Shown here: positions 53,405 through 61,515 of the stretch, piece after piece
How the letters are laid out: each line of letters starts with the position of its first letter
Numbering within the stretch: the first letter of the stretch is position 1
NCBI RefSeq assembly: GCF_000144625.1
Contig: NC_014376.1
Coordinates: 1,550,001 to 1,614,000, forward strand
Direction of reading: 5' to 3'
Source: [Clostridium] saccharolyticum WM1
GTDB lineage: Bacteria; Bacillota; Clostridia; Lachnospirales; Lachnospiraceae
Length of the DNA stretch: 64,000 nt
Made by a program: the position numbers and the translations under genes
Notes under the pieces: model-generated
The model's input: only the letters and a program-made list of their open reading frames with translations
What the model was told of the DNA's origin: nothing
The model's database searches: none

Positions 53405-54490
53405 ATGAGTATAAATGAAATCATAATTTGGCTTATGGTAATTATAATGGTCATAGGTTCAATCGACCGTTCCCTGGGCAATAAAACTGGTTTAGGAAAA
53501 CAATTTGAAGAAGGAATACTGGCAATGGGCTCCTTAGCACTTTCAATGGCGGGTATCATTGTTTTAGCACCGAAGTTATCGGACTGGCTAAGTCCTATCA
53601 TAGTTCCTTTATACAAATTGTTAGGAGCAGATCCGGCAATGTTTGCAGGAACTCTATTAGCAAATGATATGGGTGGTTTTTTCCTGGCACAACAAATGAC
53701 GACTGATCCATTCATTGTACTTTTCTCAGGTGGTATTTTAGGTGCCATGATGGGAGCAACACTTGTATTTACCATCCCGGTTGGACTGGGGCTTATCAGC
53801 AACGAAGATACAAAGTATCTGGCACAAGGAGTATTATGTGGGATTGTTACGATTCCAATCGGAGCATTGGTTTCTGGAATATTGATGGGTATGCCAATCG
53901 TTAAAGTCTTTATGAATTTAATACCTATCATAGTTGTAGCGGTTTTAATTTCCATTGGACTATTTAAAATCCCGGAAGGAATGATTAAAGGGTTTAATGT
54001 ATTTGGGAAAATTATAGTGGCTGTTGGAGCCATTGGATTGGCCATTGGAGGGTTAGACTTACTATTAGGGTTCAAAGTATTTGAAAATCAAGATACACTG
54101 GAGGTTGGATTCCAGACAGTTGGCGGTATTGCCATTACGTTAGCTGGTGCTTATGGGTTGGTGTTCCTGATCACAAAGTTATTCAAGAAACCATTGATGA
54201 AACTAGGTCATTTGTTAGGTATGAATGATATTGCAGCAGCAGGTCTCATTGCATCTCTTGCCAACAATATTGCCATGTTCCAAACCGTAAAGGATATGGA
54301 TAAACGTGGAAAGGTGATTAATATCGCTTTTGCAGTTTCAGCATCGTTTACCTTTGGTGACCATTTAGGATTTACAGCCGGTGTTGCCCCAGAGTTGATT
54401 ACTCCTATGATTATTGGCAAGCTGATCGGCGGTATTTCTGCCATTTTTGTTGCCATATTTTTATCGAAACGTGTATTTAGGATTGAATAA
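53405..54490 (+). CDS. eutH: Ethanolamine permease EutH
   Basis: 361-aa membrane protein with about 10 hydrophobic segments; IWLMVIIMVIGSIDRSLGNK, LLANDMGGFFLAQQM, GVLCGIVTIPIGAL and FTFGDHLGFTAGVAPELI are family hallmarks. Facilitates uptake of ethanolamine, mainly when it is scarce or protonated. It lies 24 bases after eutN. Confidence 0.95.
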   Translation: MSINEIIIWLMVIIMVIGSIDRSLGNKTGLGKQFEEGILAMGSLALSMAGIIVLAPKLSDWLSPIIVPLYKLLGADPAMFAGTLLANDMGGFFLAQQMTTDPFIVLFSGGILGAMMGATLVFTIPVGLGLISNEDTKYLAQGVLCGIVTIPIGALVSGILMGMPIVKVFMNLIPIIVVAVLISIGLFKIPEGMIKGFNVFGKIIVAVGAIGLAIGGLDLLLGFKVFENQDTLEVGFQTVGGIAITLAGAYGLVFLITKLFKKPLMKLGHLLGMNDIAAAGLIASLANNIAMFQTVKDMDKRGKVINIAFAVSASFTFGDHLGFTAGVAPELITPMIIGKLIGGISAIFVAIFLSKRVFRIE

Positions 54491-54533
54491 AGCGAATACG
54501 ATAGCAATTTAAGTACGGATGGAGGTGAAGAGA

Positions 54534-54992
54534 TTGAATATTGACAGATCAGAAATTGAAAAGCTGGTTCGTAGTATCATAATGGAAGAATACAGCAATC
54601 AGATAAATGATTCATCAAAGAGGCATGTTGATTCTAGTGGCATAATGTCCATTTCGCTGCCGCTGTTTTCTGTAAGTGAAGAAGACCGATTGGACACAGG
54701 CGACCCGAATCATAAAGTGTATACGAAGGATTTGGTGTCACTTGCTGAAAGCCCCAGACTAGGCTGCGGGCTGATGGTAATGGAAGATACTACCTTCGAT
54801 TGGACGTTAGGGTATGATGAAATTGATTATATCATAGAAGGTACTTTAACTATTATTATAGATGGCCGTCGTATCACTGCCAATGCAGGAGAATTGATTT
54901 TGATTCCAAGTGGATCAAGGATTCAGTTTTCAGTGGAAGGAAAGGCAAGATTTATCTATGTGACTTATCCGGCTGATTGGCAGCATAAATAA
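54534..54992 (+). CDS. eutQ: EutQ cupin-type protein
   Basis: 152-aa protein. A C-terminal cupin fold (VMEDTTFDWTLGYDEIDYIIEG, ADGRRITANAGELILIPSGSRIQFS-like region) follows an N-terminal amphipathic helix (MNIDRSEIEKLVRSIIMEEY) of encapsulation-peptide form. EutQ has been reported to have acetate kinase activity and to be needed for shell formation. I start at the TTG at 54534 after GGAGGTGAAGAGA; the ATG at 54519 overlaps that site. Last gene of the eut operon; a terminator follows. Confidence 0.9.
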   Translation: MNIDRSEIEKLVRSIIMEEYSNQINDSSKRHVDSSGIMSISLPLFSVSEEDRLDTGDPNHKVYTKDLVSLAESPRLGCGLMVMEDTTFDWTLGYDEIDYIIEGTLTIIIDGRRITANAGELILIPSGSRIQFSVEGKARFIYVTYPADWQHK

Positions 54993-55011
54993 TAAAACTG
55001 TCCAATATATG

Positions 55012-55044
55012 AAAAGAGTAGGGGCTGTTCGCACACTCTTTTTA
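55012..55044 (+). terminator. Terminator of the eut operon
   Basis: AAAAGAGT and ACTCTTTT pair perfectly over eight bases with a 15-base loop, and the second arm runs into TTTTT. It lies 20 bases after the eutQ stop. Confidence 0.8.
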
Positions 55045-55098
55045 TTACATAACATAAATGCCGCGAAGCAGGCGATGAAGCCACGGATCTATAAATCC

Positions 55099-55127
55099 TA
55101 TACTTTTAAGTATAAAGATGATATAAT
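55099..55127 (+). promoter_or_regulatory. Promoter with palindrome upstream of the HPr-like gene
   Basis: TATACTT-TT-AAGTATA (55099-55114) occupies the -35 position of a perfect -10, TATAAT (55122-55127). A dyad there and the lack of a -35 hexamer suggest activator or repressor control. Confidence 0.55.
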
Positions 55128-55168
55128 GCGATTATAAAATATAGATTGTAACGGAAGAAAGAGATGCG

Positions 55169-55205
55169 ATTCCGCCAATGTTTTGATTGGCGGAATTTAT
55201 TTTAG
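55169..55205 (+). terminator. Leader hairpin (attenuator-like) before the HPr-like gene
   Basis: ATTCCGCCAAT and ATTGGCGGAAT pair perfectly over 11 bases around a six-base loop, followed by TTATTTTAGG. It lies 40-75 bases into the expected transcript and about 90 bases before the start codon, a placement that fits leader attenuation. Confidence 0.6.
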
Positions 55206-55238
55206 GGTCAGACCCATAGGGTATGAATGGAACTTCTG

Positions 55239-55254
55239 CCTGATTCGAATCAGG
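55239..55254 (+). promoter_or_regulatory. Perfect 16-bp palindrome in the HPr-like gene leader
   Basis: CCTGATTCGAATCAGG is a perfect dyad with no spacer, 31 bases before the HPr-like start codon. It may be an operator or fold as an RNA stem between the leader hairpin and the ribosome binding site. Confidence 0.5.
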
Positions 55255-55284
55255 AGTGTTTCAAAACATAAAAAGGGTGATGAA

Positions 55285-55542
55285 ATGATTAGTTATGAAT
55301 ACATAGTAACGGATAGGCAGGGCCTTCACGCCATGAATGCTTTGAGGCTGAGCAGGGCAGCATCAGAATATGAAAGCCATATAACCCTTAAGAGCAGCAA
55401 AGGCACAGCGGACTGCAAAGATGTGCTCTCACTCCTGGGTCTTGGAGTACGCATTGGGGAATGTCTGGAGTTTATTGCAGAGGGGCCGGATGAAAACAAA
55501 GCATGTGATTTCCTTAAGGGGTTTCTTCCGGCCAATTTATAG
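55285..55542 (+). CDS. HPr-like phosphocarrier variant
   Basis: 85-aa HPr-fold protein that aligns with Bacillus HPr without gaps through position 46. His15 is kept (QGLHAMNAL), but Arg17-Pro18 of the usual HARPA motif is Met-Asn. The regulatory site reads KDVLSLLGLG: Ser46 is replaced by Asp46. Such a protein might accept phosphate on His15 but would mimic permanently Ser46-phosphorylated HPr and escape HPr kinase. Crh, another HPr variant, instead keeps Ser46 and loses His15. The ATG at 55285 follows AAAAAGGGTGATGAA. It sits ahead of the mupG/PTS cluster and could be dedicated to it. Confidence 0.85.
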   Translation: MISYEYIVTDRQGLHAMNALRLSRAASEYESHITLKSSKGTADCKDVLSLLGLGVRIGECLEFIAEGPDENKACDFLKGFLPANL

Positions 55543-55550
55543 CAGTACTA

Positions 55551-55607
55551 TTTCCTAACAATTAGGAAACAGATTTACCTCCGAATTCTTTATTGACAGA
55601 CTATAGT
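55551..55607 (+). promoter_or_regulatory. 19-bp palindromic operator and -10 upstream of mupG
   Basis: TTTCCTAA-CAA-TTAGGAAA at 55551-55569, centred about 42 bp upstream of a TATAGT -10 (55602-55607) that has no good -35. The same palindrome occurs at 58731 before the PTS genes. The spacing suits an activator site for the PRD/PTS regulator encoded at 56810. Confidence 0.72.
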
Positions 55608-55671
55608 TAATGTCAAAGACCATCCGGTACGTAAGTACCGGCCGGTTAAAAATAAGAGAGGGGTAAATCAT

Positions 55672-56763
55672 ATGGCAAGATTGGGCATTTCCGTTTATCC
55701 GGAACATTCTACCGAAGAAAAAGACATGGAATATATTAGAAAGGCGGGGAGATTGGGGTATAAGAGAATCTTTACCTGCCTCTTAAGTGTGAAGGAAAGC
55801 AGGGAAGAGGTGACCGGCCGTTTTCGCAGACTGGCAGATGAAGCCCACGCCTGGGGTATGGAGATCATACCGGATGTGAGCCCTGCCGTATTCTCCCGGC
55901 TGGGAATCTCCTACGAAGACCTATCCATATTTCAGGAAATGCATGTGGATGGCATCCGTCTTGACGAAGGCTTTGACGGCATGAAGGAAAGCCTTATGAC
56001 CTACAATCCCCAGGGGCTTCAAGTGGAGCTTAATGCCAGCACCAGACTGGCATATGTGGAGAATATCATAAACTACCATCCAGATCGTGATAAGCTGATT
56101 ACCTGCCACAATTTTTATCCGCAGAAGTATACAGGATTAAGCCTTCAGCATTTTAATACCTGTAATAAAAAGATGAAATCACTTGGGCTTAAGGTAGCTG
56201 CCTTTGTATCCAGCAACGCACCCGGAGCATACGGCCCATGGCCCGTAAACGAGGGACTGTGTACTCTGGAGATGCATCGTGGACTGCCAATTGATTTTCA
56301 GGTTCGTCATCTGTATGCTACCGGAATGGTAGATGATGTGCTGATCGCCAACGCCTATGCCACGGATGAGGAGCTTAGAGCCTGCGCCGCTCTCAATTCC
56401 AGCATCCTGACCTTTCATATCCAGATGGAGAAAGAACTGACTGAGACCGAACGCCAGATTCTGGATTATGAACTCCATCATGTAGTAAGAGGGGATTTAA
56501 ACGACTATATGATCCGTTCCTCCGGTCCCAGAGTCACTTATGCGGACCGGTCTATTCCTGCTGCTAATACCAGAGACTTAAAACCTGGCGATGTGGTTAT
56601 ATTAAATGATGGCTATCCCAAATATAAGGGGGAACTGCAAATCGTCACCAAAGACATGCCAAATGACGGCCGCAAGAATGTGATCGGTCATCTTCCTGAG
56701 CATGAACACGTTCTGATGGATTACGCAGAACCATGGAAGATGTTTGCGTTCTGCATCCTCTAA
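55672..56763 (+). CDS. mupG: MupG-family (DUF871) 6-phospho-N-acetylmuramidase
   Basis: 363-aa two-domain protein. The TIM barrel has MARLGISVYPEHSTEEKDMEYI, MEIIPDVSPAVFSRLG, DGIRLDEGF, VELNAST, ITCHNFYPQKYTGLS and FVSSNAPGAYGPWP. The C-terminal small domain has ELHHVVRGDLNDYMIRSS and DVVILNDGYPKYKGELQIV. MupG of B. subtilis splits 6-phosphorylated MurNAc-GlcNAc brought in by a PTS; many relatives of unknown glycoside specificity sit beside lactose/cellobiose-type PTS genes, as here. It follows AGAGAGGGGTAAATCAT. Confidence 0.88.
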   Translation: MARLGISVYPEHSTEEKDMEYIRKAGRLGYKRIFTCLLSVKESREEVTGRFRRLADEAHAWGMEIIPDVSPAVFSRLGISYEDLSIFQEMHVDGIRLDEGFDGMKESLMTYNPQGLQVELNASTRLAYVENIINYHPDRDKLITCHNFYPQKYTGLSLQHFNTCNKKMKSLGLKVAAFVSSNAPGAYGPWPVNEGLCTLEMHRGLPIDFQVRHLYATGMVDDVLIANAYATDEELRACAALNSSILTFHIQMEKELTETERQILDYELHHVVRGDLNDYMIRSSGPRVTYADRSIPAANTRDLKPGDVVILNDGYPKYKGELQIVTKDMPNDGRKNVIGHLPEHEHVLMDYAEPWKMFAFCIL

Positions 56764-56809
56764 ACAGGGTTTTTGAGGAAGAACATAGGAAGAAAAGGAG
56801 TATTAAGAC

Positions 56810-58729
56810 ATGCAGAATCAAAGACAGGAGCAGCTGCTTGCCATATTAACAGAGCGGGGAGACTGGATCACCAGCCGGCGCCTGGCCGTTCTTCTGCAGG
56901 TATCGGACCGCACCATACGTTCCGATGTAGAAACCATTAACAGACATATGATTCCTCCTCTCATAGAGTCTAATGTGAGGAGGGGCTACCGCATCTGTGA
57001 AAAGGCCGGTCTATCGCCTTTGCAGCCAAAAGAAACCAGGGGGACGGGGATTCCCCAGACTCCAGGTGCCCGCTGCGCCTATATGATTCAGAAGCTGTTA
57101 TTCGAGGTGAAGGAACTGAACCTTACCCTTCTCCAGAGTCAGATCTATGTCAGCGGAGCCTCCATTGACAATGACTTAAAGCGTATACGCAAGATGCTGG
57201 AACCCTATCCAGGTTTAAGGCTGGTCCGCAATAAGGAATGCATATCCCTAAAGGGGGATGAGGCCGGAAAACGGCGGTTTTACAGGGATTTACTGATGGC
57301 TGAGGTGCAGGAAAATTTTCTCAATTTAAATATGCTGGCCAATTTATACAAAAGCTTCAATTTAATTGAGGTAAAGGACATTTTCGTGGATGTATTGAAG
57401 GAATACGATTATTCCATTCATGAATCCATGTTTCCCATGCTTATTCTGCACGCCGGCACCAGTATAGAGAGGATGAACTGCGCCAACTACATCAGTATGG
57501 AAGCGGAGATGCAGGGGGTGGAGGATACCATCGAGTACCAGATTTCCAAGGACTTCTTTGACCGGATCTCCAGACGCCTGCATATAAAGATCCATGAGGG
57601 AGAAGTGGGGATGTTTGCCCTGGTGGTCATGGGCAGAAAAGCTTCCAATTATACCGACGATTATGTGAATTTTGGAGGCAGGTGGCTGAGTACCAGAAAG
57701 CTGGTGGGAGAGGCCCTGGAGCAGATATACACGCTGTTCGGGCTGGATTTCCGTGAGGATGGAGACCTAGTCGCCGGTCTTAAGATGCACATCCACGGAC
57801 TGGTAGAGCGTGTCACAAACCACGTTCGGATGGAGGACGTGTTTGTGGAAGAGATCAAGCGCAAATACCCTCTGGTCTTCGAGATGGGCATCTACGTGGT
57901 AGTTTTTCTGGAAGAAAGGCTTCAGACACCCATATCCGATGCAGAGAGCTGTTATATCGCCCTTCACCTGGGAGCTGCCAGTGAGCGTATGAAAACAGAA
58001 AGAAAATATCATGCCGTCATGATCCTGCCTCATAACCAGTCTTTTTCTGATATGTGCGTGAAGAAGATTTCTGATATGTTTCGTGAGAGGATGGAAGTGG
58101 TAAAGGTCTTTGGTTATTTTGAAGAGGAGGTAGTATCTTCCCTGGACCCGGATCTTCTGCTCAGTACATTTCCCCTGGAACATGGGTTAAACGTAGAGAC
58201 CGTCTCCATTAACTTATTCGTGGATTCGGAGACAGAATCAAGGATTCTCCAGGCCATCAACCGGTTGGATAAGAAAGGATTCCGGCTGGAATTTTCCTCC
58301 CACATCAGCAGTTTAATCCGACGGGAGCACTACCATACAGGGGTGAGCTGCACCAGCCCGGAGGAAATCATCCGCATGCTGTGCTTAAGTCTGGTACAGG
58401 AGGGCGTTGTGGATCCGGAATTTACAGATGTGGTATTAAAAAGGGAGCAGATGTCACCAACATCCTTTGTGAATACATTTGCGATTCCTCATGCGTTCGG
58501 AGCCTTTGCCGGGAATTCCACCATTGCGGTGGCCCAGCTTAAGAATCCTGTCAAATGGGGGGTCTTTGAGGTGCGGCTGGTAATGCTGTTTGCTATTAAT
58601 ATAGGGGATGCCCGGATGATTAAAATCTTTTTTGACTGGATATCCAACATCGTGAATCAACCGGAGGAGCTGGCAAAATTGGCGGCCCCCTGCGGATATG
58701 AGGAATTTATCGACCGGATTACGGTGTGA
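56810..58729 (+). CDS. PRD-containing transcriptional regulator with PTS domains (LicR/MtlR type)
   Basis: 639 aa. N-terminal winged helix (residues about 5-60, RQEQLLAILTERGDWITSRR and VSDRTIRSDVETIN) and a second HTH-like region near 100-160. Two PRD domains cover about 175-400, with conserved His in IHEGEVGMFAL and IALHLGAASERM. An EIIB-like domain near 405-490 lacks the usual phospho-Cys (MILPHNQSFS). The EIIA (fructose/mannitol) domain near 500-639 has the His site FAIPHAFGAF. These proteins activate PTS genes according to substrate and HPr phosphorylation. The palindromes at 55551 and 58731 are its likely sites. Confidence 0.9.
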   Translation: MQNQRQEQLLAILTERGDWITSRRLAVLLQVSDRTIRSDVETINRHMIPPLIESNVRRGYRICEKAGLSPLQPKETRGTGIPQTPGARCAYMIQKLLFEVKELNLTLLQSQIYVSGASIDNDLKRIRKMLEPYPGLRLVRNKECISLKGDEAGKRRFYRDLLMAEVQENFLNLNMLANLYKSFNLIEVKDIFVDVLKEYDYSIHESMFPMLILHAGTSIERMNCANYISMEAEMQGVEDTIEYQISKDFFDRISRRLHIKIHEGEVGMFALVVMGRKASNYTDDYVNFGGRWLSTRKLVGEALEQIYTLFGLDFREDGDLVAGLKMHIHGLVERVTNHVRMEDVFVEEIKRKYPLVFEMGIYVVVFLEERLQTPISDAESCYIALHLGAASERMKTERKYHAVMILPHNQSFSDMCVKKISDMFRERMEVVKVFGYFEEEVVSSLDPDLLLSTFPLEHGLNVETVSINLFVDSETESRILQAINRLDKKGFRLEFSSHISSLIRREHYHTGVSCTSPEEIIRMLCLSLVQEGVVDPEFTDVVLKREQMSPTSFVNTFAIPHAFGAFAGNSTIAVAQLKNPVKWGVFEVRLVMLFAINIGDARMIKIFFDWISNIVNQPEELAKLAAPCGYEEFIDRITV

Positions 58730-58730
58730 A

Positions 58731-58792
58731 TTTCCTAAGAGCTAGGAAATGCTTTTAAGGGAAAAATCGAATAAAAGCCTTATCATTATAAT
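58731..58792 (+). promoter_or_regulatory. 19-bp palindromic operator and -10 upstream of PTS genes
   Basis: TTTCCTA-AGAGC-TAGGAAA at 58731-58749 is the same dyad as at 55551. A perfect TATAAT lies at 58787-58792, centred about 47 bp downstream, without a -35. The palindrome begins two bases after the regulator's stop codon. Confidence 0.72.
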
Positions 58793-58878
58793 TAATTAAG
58801 GCAGCTTAAGTTAAGATGCAGCAAACAAAACGGTTTTGCTGCATTTTGCATTTATTAACACATTCAGGAGGCAGCAAT

Positions 58879-59217
58879 ATGTTAGAGGGGTTAGAAACGA
58901 TTTGCTTTAAAATCATTTCCAATGTAGGCGGCGCAAGGTCCAGCTACATTGAGGCGATCCAGAAAGCAAAGCATGGAGATTTTGGAGGTGCCGGAGAATG
59001 TATGAAGGCCGGTCAGGAGATGTTTCTGGCAGGACATGAGGCCCACTTTGAACTGATCCAGAAAGAGGCCCAGGGGGAATCGGTAGGCGGTTCCCTGATT
59101 CTGATCCATGCGGAAGACCAGCTTATGAGTGCAGAAGGATTTAAAATCATCGCAGAAGAATTGATTGCCAGCTATGGAAGGATCACAGAGCTGGAAAAGA
59201 AGATGGGGAGTAAATAA
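58879..59217 (+). CDS. PTS EIIA, lactose/cellobiose family
   Basis: 112-aa helical EIIA: LETICFKIISNVGGARSSYI, the phospho-His region SLILIHAEDQLMSAEGF (His77). Trimeric protein that passes phosphate from HPr to the EIIB encoded next. I start at the ATG at 58879 after TTCAGGAGGCAGCA; 21 upstream codons are not family-like. Confidence 0.93.
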   Translation: MLEGLETICFKIISNVGGARSSYIEAIQKAKHGDFGGAGECMKAGQEMFLAGHEAHFELIQKEAQGESVGGSLILIHAEDQLMSAEGFKIIAEELIASYGRITELEKKMGSK

Positions 59218-59253
59218 TCAAAATAAAAAATGAAATAGCAAGGAGGTTTTACA

Positions 59254-59574
59254 ATGAAACGAGTGTATTTATTCTGCAGTGCAGGAATGTCAACCAGTAT
59301 GCTGGCAAGCAAGATGCAGAGCGTTGCCAACGAGCATAACCTACCCATTGAAGTGGAAGCTTTCCCGGATGGCAAGATCGGTCAGATCATCGATGAAAAG
59401 CATCCGGATGTGATTCTTCTAGGGCCCCAGGTCAAATACCGTTACGGGGAGATTGTGGAAAAGTATGGAAGCAAAGGTATCCCCATACAGGTCATTGACC
59501 AGACCGATTACGGCATGATGAATGGTGAAAAGGTCCTGAAATCAGCAATCAAACTTTTAAAAGCTGCTAAATAA
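59254..59574 (+). CDS. PTS EIIB, lactose/cellobiose family
   Basis: 106-aa EIIB with phospho-Cys8 in MKRVYLFCSAGMSTSMLASK, and VILLGPQVKYRYGEI. It is the phosphate donor to the sugar bound by EIIC. AGCAAGGAGGTTTTACA precedes the start. Confidence 0.94.
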   Translation: MKRVYLFCSAGMSTSMLASKMQSVANEHNLPIEVEAFPDGKIGQIIDEKHPDVILLGPQVKYRYGEIVEKYGSKGIPIQVIDQTDYGMMNGEKVLKSAIKLLKAAK

Positions 59575-59629
59575 GGTTTATTAATCAGAACTTTCATAAT
59601 AGTAAAAATAAAAATGGGGGAATAACAAT

Positions 59630-60961
59630 ATGTTAAGTAAATTAGAGTCAATACTCATGCCTTTGGCGGAGAGAATCGGAAAGAACAAATATCTCATTGC
59701 AATTCGTGATGGTTTTTTACTGTCCATGCCGCTGTTAATCGTGGGGTCCTTTTTCCTGCTCATTGCCAATTTCCCGATTCCGGGGTGGACTAATTTCTGG
59801 GCAAGGTTCTTTGGGGAGAACTGGGCTGCCTACTTCGCCAAGCCGACCGACGCCACGTTCTCCATTATGGCAATGCTGGCAGTCGTTGGAATCGGCTATT
59901 CCTTTTCCGAGCAGATGAAGGTAGATAAACTGTTCGGCGCTGCCGTATCACTGGTATGCTGGTTTTTAATCATGCCTTATAAGATCCTGGTAAATGATAC
60001 TGCTGTGTCCGGCATTCCGCTGGGCTGGGTGGGGTCCAAGGGGATTTTCGTAGGAATTATTGTGGCATTCCTGTCTGTACACATCTATGCATGGGTCAAT
60101 AAAAAGGGGTGGATCATCAAGATGCCTGACGGAGTTCCGCCTACAGTGGCAAAGTCCTTCTCTGCCCTGATTCCTGCCGGAATTTCTGTGCTGGTGTTCT
60201 TCATCATCAACATTGTTTTTGCCATGACTCCCTATGATAACGCATTCAACTTTGTATTCACCATCCTGCAGACGCCTCTTCTTAAGCTGGGCAATACCCT
60301 TCCGGCTATGGTAATCGCTTATATCTTCCTCCATCTCTTCTGGTTCTTCGGAGTAAACGGCGGTTCCGTGGTGGGTGCGGTATTCAATCCCATCCTTCAG
60401 ACCTTGTCCGCCGAGAACTTAGCTGCCTTCCAGGCAGGCCAGCCGCTGCCCAATATTATATCCCAGCAGTTCCAGGATCTGTTCGCCACCTTCGGCGGCT
60501 GCGGCTCCACGCTGTCTCTGCTGATCGCAATGCTTTTTTTCTGCCGTTCCAAGCGTATCAAGGAGCTGGGAAAACTGGCATTTATCCCAGGCTTGTTCGG
60601 CATCAATGAGCCCATCGTATTCGGACTGCCGATCTTGCTGAACCCGATGATACTCATTCCTTTCATGCTGGTGCCCACCATCAACATAGTGATATCCTAC
60701 TTCTGCATGAGCATCGGCCTGGTTCCTTTGTGTTCCGGTGTAGCGATTCCATGGACCATGCCTGTGATCCTTTCCGGGTTCCTGGCAACCGGCTGGCAGG
60801 GAGCCGTGCTTCAGCTGCTTCTTCTTGTAATGGGCGTGTTCATCTATATGCCGTTCATCAAGATGATGGATAAACAATATCTGGAAGACGAAACAAAGGG
60901 CGCTGAGAAAAACGATGATGACGATATTGATCTTAACGACCTTTCCTTTGATGATCTTTAA
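59630..60961 (+). CDS. PTS EIIC, lactose/cellobiose family
   Basis: 443-aa membrane channel with about 10 hydrophobic segments: RDGFLLSMPLLIVGSFFLL, PDGVPPTVAKSFSALIP, FFGVNGGSVVGAVFNPI, IPGLFGINEPIVFGLPILLNP. Family members carry disaccharides such as cellobiose, chitobiose or lactose; MupG next door suggests a muropeptide-type or amino-sugar disaccharide. An acidic C-terminal tail (DDDDIDLNDLSFDD) is unusual. Confidence 0.93.
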   Translation: MLSKLESILMPLAERIGKNKYLIAIRDGFLLSMPLLIVGSFFLLIANFPIPGWTNFWARFFGENWAAYFAKPTDATFSIMAMLAVVGIGYSFSEQMKVDKLFGAAVSLVCWFLIMPYKILVNDTAVSGIPLGWVGSKGIFVGIIVAFLSVHIYAWVNKKGWIIKMPDGVPPTVAKSFSALIPAGISVLVFFIINIVFAMTPYDNAFNFVFTILQTPLLKLGNTLPAMVIAYIFLHLFWFFGVNGGSVVGAVFNPILQTLSAENLAAFQAGQPLPNIISQQFQDLFATFGGCGSTLSLLIAMLFFCRSKRIKELGKLAFIPGLFGINEPIVFGLPILLNPMILIPFMLVPTINIVISYFCMSIGLVPLCSGVAIPWTMPVILSGFLATGWQGAVLQLLLLVMGVFIYMPFIKMMDKQYLEDETKGAEKNDDDDIDLNDLSFDDL

Positions 60962-60976
60962 AATGAGGTGAATGGT

Positions 60977-61501
60977 ATGAAGCTTATTATGATATATGAC
61001 CAGATTCAGTCAGGACTTGGGACCAAGGACGACACTATGGTTCCCCTTACAGGGAAAAAGGAGCCCATCGGACCGGCCATTATGATGGAGCCTTTCTTAA
61101 AGCAGGTGGATGGTTACGTAATGGCCTGTCTGTGCTGCGGCAGCGGCACATACCTTGCCGATCCGGAAGAGGTCAGCCGCAAGCTTTGTGCCATGGTGAA
61201 TAAGCTGCAGCCGGATGTGGTAATGTGCGGGCCGGCCTTTAACTATGCGGACTACGCACAGATGTGCGCCAAAGTGGCCTGCGATATCAACGCCACCACC
61301 GAGGCAAGGGCATTTGCAGCCATGTCTGTGGAAAATACAGATACCATTGCGGCTTATAAGGATAAAGTAGCGATTGTAGAAACACCGAAAAAGGGCGGCC
61401 TGGGCCTTAATGACGCCTTAAGAAACATGTGTACTCTGGCCAGGGCCCTGGCTGACGGTGCGGACACTTCAGAGATGATTCATGAATTCTGTTTTAGATA
61501 A
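60977..61501 (+). CDS. GrdB-related short protein
   Basis: 174-aa protein resembling the N-terminal part of glycine/betaine/sarcosine reductase component B (KLIMIYDQIQSGLGTKDDT, VMACLCCGSGTYL, VVMCGPAFNYADYAQMCAKV, ATTEARAFAAMSVENTD). The C-terminal region with the selenocysteine of true GrdB is absent, so it cannot perform that reaction alone. It sits between a PTS and a glycosylasparaginase-type gene. I start at the ATG at 60977 after GAGGTG; the GTG at 60968 is that site. Function unknown. Confidence 0.75.
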   Translation: MKLIMIYDQIQSGLGTKDDTMVPLTGKKEPIGPAIMMEPFLKQVDGYVMACLCCGSGTYLADPEEVSRKLCAMVNKLQPDVVMCGPAFNYADYAQMCAKVACDINATTEARAFAAMSVENTDTIAAYKDKVAIVETPKKGGLGLNDALRNMCTLARALADGADTSEMIHEFCFR

Positions 61502-61515
61502 AAGGAGGTCTTTGC

